Of a stretch of DNA of 10,402 nt, positions 1-5,939 are shown one piece after another; positions within the stretch are counted from its first letter, which is position 1; every line of letters starts with the position of its first letter. Under the pieces are notes generated by a model. That model was not told the origin of the DNA, searched no databases, and saw only the letters and a program-made list of their open reading frames with translations. The stretch is from Cyclobacteriaceae bacterium (GTDB taxonomy: Bacteria > Bacteroidota > Bacteroidia > Cytophagales > Cyclobacteriaceae): assembly GCA_029861825.1 (NCBI GenBank), contig JAOTYN010000116.1, positions 1 to 10,402 of the forward strand. The letters run 5' to 3'. A program made the translations under genes and the position numbers.

Positions 1-1
1 G

Positions 2-385
2 GGTTGCCCCAATGATCATGACAAAGCCAGAAGGATCCTGAAAGCAGTTTTACATACCGTCAGGGACCGAATATTAATATCCGAATCGTTTCAATTAATG
101 GCCCAGCTGCCTACTATTCTTAAAGGGATATTTGTGGAGGATTGGAAGTATTCTGAGAAACCCCTTAAGTTCCATACTACAGATAGCCTTTGGGAAGCGT
201 TATTGGCCTCTGAACATCTGGCCGAGCCGGATGATTTCCCTAATAAAGAATATGCCATCTTCGCTGTTAATACGGTATTCAAGAACTTGAGTCATTTTGT
301 ATCTGCCGGGGAGTTACAAGATGTGATCGCACAATTACCAACCGCTATAAAAGAAGTAATAGACTTTGATGTGACTACAAACTAA
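2..385 (+). CDS. DUF2267 family protein, 5'-truncated by the window edge
   Basis: The reading frame is open from base 2 to the stop at 385, and the residues before the first in-frame ATG (base 98) are clearly part of the same protein: they read as an amphipathic helix (KARRILKAVLHTVRDRI) followed by the AQLP and LKGIFVEDW motifs. DUF2267 proteins are small all-helical proteins with this pattern: an R/K-rich helix, then AQLP-x-LLRG-x-Y/F-x-x-W, then a second helical half ending in AQLP-x-x-IKE. Both AQLP copies are visible here, the second near base 330. The true start lies left of the window, so ATG 98 should not be used. The biochemical function of the family is unknown. The stop is 5 nt before the stress-protein start, so the two are almost certainly co-transcribed. 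Family call is from motif recognition. Confidence 0.82.
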   Translation, partial: GCPNDHDKARRILKAVLHTVRDRILISESFQLMAQLPTILKGIFVEDWKYSEKPLKFHTTDSLWEALLASEHLAEPDDFPNKEYAIFAVNTVFKNLSHFVSAGELQDVIAQLPTAIKEVIDFDVTTN

Positions 386-390
386 TAAAC

Positions 391-1269
391 ATGGCAGATC
401 TGATCAATACCATTTTAGTGCCCACTGATTTCTCGGAAGAAGCAGATGCAGCGTTGTTCACTGCGGCCACATTCGCCAAAAAACTGCAATCCAAGCTGAT
501 TTTGCTGCATGTGGTGGATATACCGGGCTATGGGAGTTTCCAACTGAAAAACGAAATAAGTGGTACCAATCTGGAGGAAATAGCCACTACCGTGGCTGTC
601 GACCGCCTAAAGCGCTACCAAACCAACCCACAGTTAAAAGGGGTGAATTTATTGACCAAGGTAAGTTCCGGGAAGGTGTACCGAACCATACTGCATGAGG
701 CCGAAAAGAGCCAGGTGGATTTAATTATAATGGGAACACAAGGACATACGGGTATAGACAAATTCTTAATGGGATCGAATACCAAGAAGGTGGTACAGGT
801 TTCCGACATACCGGTATTGACTTTAAAAGACCCCATCAAGATTAAGGAGGTGAAAAATATTGTGTTTGCTTCCAGTTTCAACCAGGAGTATTCGTTTTCA
901 TTTCCGATGATCTATCAATTCATGGAACTGTTTAACGCAAAACTTCATCTGCTAAAAGTAATAACACCTTCCGATTTTGAGAGCAGCCAGTTCAGTAGCA
1001 ACACTATTAAAAACTTTGCATCGGAATTTCTGCTTGAAAACTATGAAATGCATACGATTAATGCCTACAACATCGAAGAAGGCATCAGTTGGTTCTGTCA
1101 ACAGCATGAGATAGATATGATCTTCATGGAAACCCACGGGCGAAAAGGTTTGGCGCATTTATTGGTAGGCAGTCATACGGAAAGAATGGGTCAAAAACAT
1201 CAATTTCCACTATTCAGCGTAAAAATGGTGGATGTAAAAAAACCTCGTGGGGTAATTTTTCCGGACTGA
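391..1269 (+). CDS. Tandem-domain universal stress protein (UspA superfamily)
   Basis: This 292-residue cytoplasmic protein consists of two Usp domains (about 5-146 and 154-280), the usual tandem form in Bacteroidota. Domain 1 is canonical: it begins ILVPTDFSEEA with the nucleotide-contacting Asp13 and carries the ATP-binding signature G-x2-G-x9-G-S (G115, G118, G128, S129). Domain 2 looks degenerate: Ser162 stands at the position equivalent to Asp13 (FASSFNQE) and the first signature Gly is Glu247 (METHG), though G250, G260 and S261 remain. ATP or another nucleotide is therefore more likely bound by domain 1 only, which is inference. Usp proteins accumulate on growth arrest, oxygen limitation or other stress, and their direct targets are mostly unknown. 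The gene follows the DUF2267 gene by 5 nt. Its stop is 15 nt from the convergent mlaD stop. Confidence 0.93.
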   Translation: MADLINTILVPTDFSEEADAALFTAATFAKKLQSKLILLHVVDIPGYGSFQLKNEISGTNLEEIATTVAVDRLKRYQTNPQLKGVNLLTKVSSGKVYRTILHEAEKSQVDLIIMGTQGHTGIDKFLMGSNTKKVVQVSDIPVLTLKDPIKIKEVKNIVFASSFNQEYSFSFPMIYQFMELFNAKLHLLKVITPSDFESSQFSSNTIKNFASEFLLENYEMHTINAYNIEEGISWFCQQHEIDMIFMETHGRKGLAHLLVGSHTERMGQKHQFPLFSVKMVDVKKPRGVIFPD

Positions 1270-1284
1270 ACTGTCTTGGGGTAA

Positions 1285-2256
1285 TTACTCTCGGTCATTT
1301 TCCTTGTTCTTTTCTTTAAAGTACTTTCTGAATAGAAAGTTTTCTCTCATGGCCTCCATGTTTTCAGTGAGTAAGGCGCTGCTTACCTTAATGTTGGCCA
1401 AACTCTGCTTAAGGTCGTTGGACATGGAGCTGTCGTACAACAGGGCATTTAAGGTGCCTTCGCCTTGATTTAATGCTGAAGTGGCTTGCTGCAAATTAAC
1501 CGACGCGGTTTGCAGGTTATCACCGGATTCATGGATTTTGGCCAGCACCAATTTCATTTCGGATTCTACGGTGGTATCATTTAAGAGAAACCCCAAAAGC
1601 CCTTTGCCGTTCTCAATGTCTTGAGCCACGTTGCCCAGTCGATTAGTGGCCACCAATGCACTCTTAGTGACCTCCTCTATATTGGAAAAGGTGCTCTTAA
1701 GATTCTCACTCATACCGGGGTCATTCAATAAAGCGGTTATGGCGCCTTCTCCCTCGTTTATCTTCTCAGTAATGGTAAGCAAATTTCGGGTGAGCAGGGC
1801 AATATTCTCATTGGTGCTGCTGAGCGCGTTTAAAATATCATCGGTATCGGTACGACTAAAGGAAGCGATCCTATCCTGATTTTCCACGGCTGGTTGCTCT
1901 CCGTTGCCGGGGCTGATATTCACCAGCATATTGCCTACCAAACCATCGGAGCCTATGCTGGCAATAGCATCCTTTTTAATGTAACTCCGTACGCCTTCTC
2001 CCATTTTCATATGGACTTCTACGGTAGAGTCACTGACGATAACGATCTTGTCAACCGTACCCACATTAATGCCGGCAAAACGCACATTATTCCCAGATTG
2101 TAAGCCGTTCACATTATTGAAAATGGCGGTGATATAAAAATTCTGGCCAAATAGATTTTGCTTGGTGCCAATAAAATAAATGGCGATAACAAACAAGATC
2201 AGTGAAAGCGTTACCATAAATCCAAGTTTAATATTATCGCCGGTATCTCGTTTCAT
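1285..2256 (-). CDS. mlaD: MCE-domain protein, MlaD-like, of the Mla phospholipid transporter
   Basis: This 323-residue protein is the periplasmic, membrane-anchored substrate-binding part of an Mla-type ABC transporter. It has a short cytoplasmic N-terminus, one transmembrane helix (about residues 12-30) and an MCE domain (about 38-118) with the typical FNNVNGLQSGNNVRFAGINVGTV opening split here as FNNVNGL and VRFAGINVG. The family forms hexameric rings that pass lipids across the periplasm. After the MCE domain comes a long, mainly helical tail holding three copies of a G-x-G-x4-LL-x-D unit at an exact 48-residue period (G169, G217, G265). The tail ends in a basic segment (FLFRKYFKEKNK), common in Bacteroidota MCE proteins. 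E. coli MlaD is only about 183 residues, so this tail is extra. ATG 2256 follows the mlaF stop by 6 nt. No mlaB or mlaC is present in the window. Confidence 0.92.
   Translation of the reverse strand: MKRDTGDNIKLGFMVTLSLILFVIAIYFIGTKQNLFGQNFYITAIFNNVNGLQSGNNVRFAGINVGTVDKIVIVSDSTVEVHMKMGEGVRSYIKKDAIASIGSDGLVGNMLVNISPGNGEQPAVENQDRIASFSRTDTDDILNALSSTNENIALLTRNLLTITEKINEGEGAITALLNDPGMSENLKSTFSNIEEVTKSALVATNRLGNVAQDIENGKGLLGFLLNDTTVESEMKLVLAKIHESGDNLQTASVNLQQATSALNQGEGTLNALLYDSSMSNDLKQSLANIKVSSALLTENMEAMRENFLFRKYFKEKNKENDRE
1369..1761 (-). repeat. Three 48-residue repeats coded in the tail of the MlaD-like protein
   Basis: Residues 166-296 contain three diverged units starting at I166, I214 and L262. 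Aligned columns are G169/G217/G265, G171/G219/G267, the Leu-Leu pairs at 176-177, 224-225 and 272-273, D179/D227/D275, and a trailing N/K-I at the end of a helix. The period is exactly 48 residues (144 bp) twice, with no insertion or deletion. The units are probably helical hairpins extending the MCE ring into the periplasm, which is inference. Confidence 0.75.
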
Positions 2257-2262
2257 CGCTAA

Positions 2263-3048
2263 TTATTTAAAGAAAGCTTTCACCTTTTGATCTGGGTTTT
2301 TATAAAGTTCCTGGTAGGTCCCTTCTGCATAATTGACACCATCAACTAAAATGATCATGCGATTGGCAATGACCCGGGCGCAATCCATGTCATGGGTAAT
2401 GATTATGGAGGCGGTTCCTCGCTGATTTTGGATATCCATGATCAAATGTATGATCTCTTTAGCCGTGATGGGATCCAGGCCGCTGGTGGGTTCATCATAA
2501 ACGATGACCTTAGGATCCAGCATAAGCGCACGGGCCAGGGCTACTCTGCGTTTCATGCCTCCCGAAAGTTCTTCCGGCATAAGATCAATAGCATGCAGGA
2601 GTCCTACACTTTCCAAGGCATCTTCTACCAACGAGTCCGTTTCGCTACTGCCCGGGACCTTATCGGGGTGTCGACGCAATGGAAATTCCAGGTTCTCTCT
2701 TACGGTCATGGAGTCATAGAGCGCACTACCCTGGAACAAAAATCCAATTTCGGTTCTTAATTCGTCCATTTCCTTTTGTGCAAGCTGGGTGATGTCCTGA
2801 TCGAGGATCTTTAATATACCGGAATCCGGTTCTATCAGGCCTACCAGACATTTTACCAGGACTGATTTACCTGATCCCGACTTGCCAATGATCACCAGGT
2901 TTTCACCTGGAAAAAGATCCATGTTGAAGCCCCTTAGTACATGATTATTCCCGAAAGATTTGTACAGATCACGAATATACACCACTGAAGATTGGACCTC
3001 TTGGTTGCCGTTGGCGGTAGGCTGCGTATGGTAATTGGATCGCTCCAT
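2263..3048 (-). CDS. mlaF: ABC transporter ATP-binding protein, MlaF-like
   Basis: This is the cytoplasmic ATPase that powers the MlaE permease. All ABC motifs are intact when numbered from ATG 3048 (261 residues): Walker A GKSGSGKS (55-62), Q-loop Gln106 in FLFQGSALYDS, signature LSGGM (161-165), Walker B VIVYDEP (181-187) and switch His219 in ITHDMD. The FQGSALYDSMTVRENLEFPL stretch and LSGGMKRRVALARA are characteristic of the MlaF/Mkl branch. I chose ATG 3048 rather than the longer frame from 3099, because codon 3099 is TTG and lies inside mlaE, while ATG 3048 sits 4 nt after the mlaE stop, like the other joins in this operon. The extra 17 residues of the long form (MTSWQSLSRIFSTNYNQ) match nothing I know in the family. 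Confidence 0.94.
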   Translation of the reverse strand: MERSNYHTQPTANGNQEVQSSVVYIRDLYKSFGNNHVLRGFNMDLFPGENLVIIGKSGSGKSVLVKCLVGLIEPDSGILKILDQDITQLAQKEMDELRTEIGFLFQGSALYDSMTVRENLEFPLRRHPDKVPGSSETDSLVEDALESVGLLHAIDLMPEELSGGMKRRVALARALMLDPKVIVYDEPTSGLDPITAKEIIHLIMDIQNQRGTASIIITHDMDCARVIANRMIILVDGVNYAEGTYQELYKNPDQKVKAFFK

Positions 3049-3052
3049 TTGG

Positions 3053-3835
3053 TTATAATTCGTAGAAAATATCCGCGATAAGGACTGCCACGAAGTCAAT
3101 TATAAACAACAACATCGAAGATACCACCACTGCAGAATTTGCGGCCCGTCCTACCCCTGCGGTACCTTTTTTTGAATTATACCCTTTGTAACACCCTATT
3201 AACCCGATGGCAAAACCAAAAAAGAAAGACTTTGCCGTGGAAGGCATCAGATCCCCAAAATCCAAATGGGCAAAAACCTGGCTGAAATACAGCTGCCAGG
3301 ATACCGCACCTTTGGTATATTCGACCAAAAACGAGCCGCATAGCGCTATGAAATCAGCGAGTATCACCAGGATGGGTATCATAATAGTGGTCGCCATAAT
3401 TTTAGTTACTACCAAATATCTGAAAGGATTGGTCCCCGACACTTCCATGGCATCGATCTGCTCGGTCACTTTCATAGATCCCAATTCTGCTCCTATACTG
3501 GAGCCAATTTTTCCAGCGCAGATAAGAGCGGTAATTACCGGACCTATTTCCCTCACAATGGAGATACCCACCATAGAGGGCATCCAGGCTTCTGCTCCAA
3601 ATTCCATAAGCGTGGGACGGGTTTGCAAGGTGAGCACCAAACCCATTATAAAGCCGGTCACCGCTACTAACGGCAAGGATTTATAGCCCAAAATATAACA
3701 TTGCCGCAAAAACTCTCTGAGCTCATAGGGAGGCATAAATACTTCTTTCCCAAATCGAATGGCAAATCGGGTAATAAGCCCAGCTTCGGACAAGTAGGTT
3801 CGCAGTGATTTGGGCAGTGTAATGGTTGAAGGCAT
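3053..3835 (-). CDS. mlaE: ABC transporter permease, MlaE family
   Basis: This 260-residue inner-membrane permease of the MlaE (PF02405) family has about five or six hydrophobic segments, with clear ones near 50-71, 86-108, 143-172, 200-216 and 233-257. The family hallmark EQIDAMEVSG is at 125-134, preceded by GKIGSSIGAELGSMKVT. The N-terminal amphipathic segment (about 10-45) fits the membrane-surface helix known in MlaE. It works as a dimer with two MlaF subunits and a hexamer of MlaD to move phospholipid between the inner membrane and the periplasm; the direction in Bacteroidota is not settled. It is the first gene of the mlaE-mlaF-mlaD operon. ATG 3835 is the natural start; the 134 bp beyond it separate mlaE from the divergent glucokinase gene. 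Confidence 0.94.
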   Translation of the reverse strand: MPSTITLPKSLRTYLSEAGLITRFAIRFGKEVFMPPYELREFLRQCYILGYKSLPLVAVTGFIMGLVLTLQTRPTLMEFGAEAWMPSMVGISIVREIGPVITALICAGKIGSSIGAELGSMKVTEQIDAMEVSGTNPFRYLVVTKIMATTIMIPILVILADFIALCGSFLVEYTKGAVSWQLYFSQVFAHLDFGDLMPSTAKSFFFGFAIGLIGCYKGYNSKKGTAGVGRAANSAVVVSSMLLFIIDFVAVLIADIFYEL

Positions 3836-3911
3836 TGACGAAGACGTATTGGAGCAGTCTTAAGCTACCCTCTAGGAAAATTATTACCTCTGTTTTATGT
3901 CATAGAGAGCC

Positions 3912-3925
3912 ATGATTTAGGTCAT
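3912..3925 (+). promoter_or_regulatory. Putative Crp/Fnr-type operator upstream of glucokinase (site 1)
   Basis: The 14-mer ATGATTTAGGTCAT is a perfect ATGA-N6-TCAT inverted repeat. It contains the nTGA-N4-GGTCAT pattern seen again at 5044 and 10317. It ends 21 bp before a TAGCTTTA -7 box, placing its centre roughly 40 bp upstream of the expected start of transcription. An extra GTCATA half-site at 3899-3904 lies 22 bp (about two helical turns) from the GTCATA inside the site. TGA-N6-TCA spacing is that of Crp/Fnr-family sites; the actual regulator is unknown. The site could also affect the divergent mla operon. Confidence 0.6.
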
Positions 3926-3946
3926 AATCTGCTGATCACCAAGTAT

Positions 3947-3954
3947 TAGCTTTA
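3947..3954 (+). promoter_or_regulatory. Candidate -7 box of the glucokinase promoter
   Basis: TAGCTTTA matches the Bacteroidota -7 consensus TAnnTTTG except at the last base. No TTG -33 element lies at the usual distance upstream; the operator at 3912-3925 occupies that place, as expected for an activator-dependent promoter. Transcription would start near 3958, leaving a leader of only about 12 nt before ATG 3970. Confidence 0.5.
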
Positions 3955-3969
3955 TGATTTACCCTTATT

Positions 3970-5025
3970 ATGTCTGATAAACTTAACATTCTTGGATACC
4001 CCATGATCTTCCCGCGGTCCCAGGGTACACAGGCCCGAGAGGGCAGGGTAATAGCAGCCGATATAGGGGGTTCTAGAGCCAGGCTGGGTCTTTTTCAGGG
4101 TCAACACGGGCAGTTGCAATTACTGAATATGAAATCCTATAATACCCATGAATTTGATTCCTTTATACAGTTATTTCAGTCTTTTTATCAGCCGGATACC
4201 TCAGATGTACGGGCTTTGTGCCTGGGGGTGGCCGGCCCAGTGATCGAGGGTGCAGTTCGTGGTACTAACTTCCCCTGGGTCATCAAAAAAAAGGAATTAG
4301 TAACCCAATTGCCAGATATCCCAGTTAGTATTCTCAACGATATGGAGGCTAGCGCTTACGGATTGGGAACCCTGAATGAATCCCAGCTACATACGGTAGT
4401 TGCAGGTGATCCAAGGCCGGGAAATGCTGCTTTGATAGCACCGGGAACCGGACTGGGAGAAGTGGGTATTTACTTTAATGGCCGGGGTTTCCGCCCCTTT
4501 TCCAGCGAAGGAGGCCATTGTGATTTCGCTCCCCGCACCTCGTTAGAGATCGATCTGTGGCACTATCTCAAACCACAGTTTCACCATATAAGTTGGGAAC
4601 GATTGATATCCGGTCCGGGGATCCTCAGGATCTACCAATTTTTGCGGCAACAAGATCACACTGCCGCTGGAAAAGAGCAGCCTTTTGATAATCCTGAAAG
4701 CATTACCAAGGCCGCTTTATCAGGAACCAGTGATCTCTGTGATCAAACTGTGGGGTTGTTTTTTAAATTCCTGGCGGTGGAATGTGCCCAATTGGCCCTT
4801 AAGTTCAATGCTGCTGCCGGAGTTTTCATTGGCGGGAGTATAGTACCACAGCTGATCACCTTGTTGGATACCAAGCGATTTGCGGAGCATTTTCAGCAGG
4901 CCGGGCGCTTACAACACTATTTGCAAGGAATTCCCGTAAGAGTAGTCAATCAAGAAAATACTCCCATATGGGGAGCAGCTGCATATGCCTTAAGTACGGT
5001 AACCCGTACACCCAGGACATCCTGA
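3970..5025 (+). CDS. glk: Glucokinase (Glk family, PF02685)
   Basis: The 351-residue cytoplasmic enzyme phosphorylates glucose with ATP to glucose 6-phosphate, feeding glycolysis. Family features appear in order: phosphate-binding loop AADIGGSRARLGL (29-41), catalytic base Asp124 in LNDMEASAYGL, GTGLG (159-163), the sugar-binding EGGHCDFAP (180-188) with Glu180 and His183, Glu210 in SWERLISGPG, and the C-terminal FIGGSIVP adenosine-side motif. These follow the E. coli Glk pattern rather than the ROK-family zinc signature. Gly-Thr-Asn of the usual loop is replaced by Gly-Ser-Arg (GGSRARLG against GGTNARLA), a modest change. The first 25 residues extend beyond the E. coli start; an internal ATG at 4003 is possible but less likely. 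The gene stands alone between two regulatory regions and appears to have its own activator-type promoter. Confidence 0.93.
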   Translation: MSDKLNILGYPMIFPRSQGTQAREGRVIAADIGGSRARLGLFQGQHGQLQLLNMKSYNTHEFDSFIQLFQSFYQPDTSDVRALCLGVAGPVIEGAVRGTNFPWVIKKKELVTQLPDIPVSILNDMEASAYGLGTLNESQLHTVVAGDPRPGNAALIAPGTGLGEVGIYFNGRGFRPFSSEGGHCDFAPRTSLEIDLWHYLKPQFHHISWERLISGPGILRIYQFLRQQDHTAAGKEQPFDNPESITKAALSGTSDLCDQTVGLFFKFLAVECAQLALKFNAAAGVFIGGSIVPQLITLLDTKRFAEHFQQAGRLQHYLQGIPVRVVNQENTPIWGAAAYALSTVTRTPRTS

Positions 5026-5043
5026 CCAATATCAAGCGCTGTT

Positions 5044-5057
5044 TTGATCTTGGTCAT
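5044..5057 (+). promoter_or_regulatory. Putative Crp/Fnr-type operator upstream of the envelope export operon (site 2)
   Basis: TTGATCTTGGTCAT shares TGA-N4-GGTCAT with site 1 at 3912 and has the same TGA-N6-TCA symmetry. It ends 21 bp before TACCTTTA, exactly the spacing seen at glucokinase. It lies only 18 bp after the glucokinase stop. Its position about 40 bp upstream of the inferred start suits class II activation by a Crp/Fnr-like protein; this is inference from geometry. Confidence 0.6.
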
Positions 5058-5078
5058 TTCAATAGCCCCATCAGTTCC

Positions 5079-5086
5079 TACCTTTA
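5079..5086 (+). promoter_or_regulatory. Candidate -7 box of the five-gene export operon
   Basis: TACCTTTA is one base from TAnnTTTG and is nearly the same as the glucokinase box TAGCTTTA. With transcription starting near 5090, the mRNA leader would be about 79 nt and would carry the CCTTTTGAn tandem repeat at 5107-5124. Confidence 0.5.
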
Positions 5087-5106
5087 AGTGGTTTAAAAAA
5101 GCAATG

Positions 5107-5124
5107 CCTTTTGAACCTTTTGAC
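5107..5124 (+). repeat. Tandem 9-bp repeat CCTTTTGAA/CCTTTTGAC in the operon leader
   Basis: Two adjacent copies of CCTTTTGAn lie between the candidate -7 box and the first gene of the operon. They may be chance, a binding site or leader structure; the sequence alone does not decide. Confidence 0.4.
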
Positions 5125-5168
5125 CTTAGCCGCGACTTCAAAATAAAAATCACTATTATAGTTCAGAT

Positions 5169-5921
5169 ATGAAGCACTTAATAATCCTGATGTTGGCCTT
5201 GTTAAGCGTCTCTGAGCCATTGTGTGGCCAGAATCTCAGCGCAGTGGAGATCGTGACCAAGGCCGATCAGAAAAGAAGAGGGGAAACCAGCTATTCTCAA
5301 ATGAAGATTAGCATCGTACGCCCCAATTGGTCTCGCGATATGGAGGTAAAGGCCTGGTCTTTGGGTACGGATTACTCCTTAATCCTCATCATCAACCCGG
5401 CCCGGGATAAGGGGACTACCTTCCTGAAGAGGACTAAGGAGATTTGGAATTGGATCCCTTCCATTGACCGAAATATAAAACTACCGCCTTCTATGATGAT
5501 GCAGTCCTGGATGGGCTCTGACTTTACCAATGATGATCTTATTAAAGAATCTTCCATAATAGAGGATTATACGCATCGCTTACTGGGCGACTCGGTGGTA
5601 TTGGATCGGGAATGTTATAAAATTGAATTAATTCCAAAGCCTGATGCCCCGGTAGTATGGGGAAAGATCTACAATTGGATCGATAAAAAGGATTTTATGG
5701 AACTACAAACGGAATTGTATGATGAAGACGGCTACCTGGTTAACCGGGTGATCTTCTCTGAAATTGAAACTTTGGATGGCCGACTATTACCTTCTAAAAT
5801 GGAATATATTCCTGTGGACAAACCCGGGCATAAAACGGTGATCAAGTACCAGCAGGTCGACTATGATATCGATATTGGAGAAAACTATTTCTCCTTACAA
5901 AATATGAAACGGGTGCGATAG
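5169..5921 (+). CDS. Periplasmic LolA-like protein (outer-membrane lipoprotein-sorting protein family, PF17131-type)
   Basis: This 250-residue protein has a signal peptide (hydrophobic 3-18, probable cleavage between G20 and Q21) and then a single domain dominated by predicted beta strands. Conserved family features are AVEIVTKADQKRRGETSYSQMKI split as VTKADQKRRG near 29-38 and the very typical KLPPSMMMQSWMGSDFT/NDDL region at 104-124, followed by a strand-rich half ending MKRVR. Members adopt the half-barrel fold of LolA/LolB, which shields acyl chains in a hydrophobic cavity. In this operon, directly upstream of two FtsX-type permeases, it is best read as the periplasmic carrier for whatever the ABC transporter extracts from the inner membrane. 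It is not the housekeeping LolA, which is shorter and differs in sequence. It is the first gene of the operon; the next start is 18 nt beyond its stop. Confidence 0.88.
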   Translation: MKHLIILMLALLSVSEPLCGQNLSAVEIVTKADQKRRGETSYSQMKISIVRPNWSRDMEVKAWSLGTDYSLILIINPARDKGTTFLKRTKEIWNWIPSIDRNIKLPPSMMMQSWMGSDFTNDDLIKESSIIEDYTHRLLGDSVVLDRECYKIELIPKPDAPVVWGKIYNWIDKKDFMELQTELYDEDGYLVNRVIFSEIETLDGRLLPSKMEYIPVDKPGHKTVIKYQQVDYDIDIGENYFSLQNMKRVR

Positions 5922-5939
5922 GCACGGAACAATACTGAA

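Noticed and set aside
2392..2760. A 122-codon + strand frame inside mlaF, and similar long antisense frames in mlaE
   Set aside because: They lie wholly opposite well-supported ABC transporter genes, show no motif, and their composition is that of a reversed coding frame.
3876..3883. TAATTTTC on the - strand as the mla -7 box
   Set aside because: It is one base off TAnnTTTG, but no TTG lies at a suitable distance and its spacing to the operator differs from the other two promoters. It is too weak to list as a feature.
5011..5023. CAGGA/TCCTG inverted repeat at the glucokinase stop as a terminator
   Set aside because: The arms are only 5 bp with a 2-base loop, which cannot close as a normal hairpin, and no T tract follows.
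4950..5153. A 67-codon antisense frame overlapping the glucokinase 3' end and the following intergenic region
   Set aside because: It has no recognisable motif and covers both operator site 2 and its -7 box. A regulatory role explains this DNA better than a coding one.
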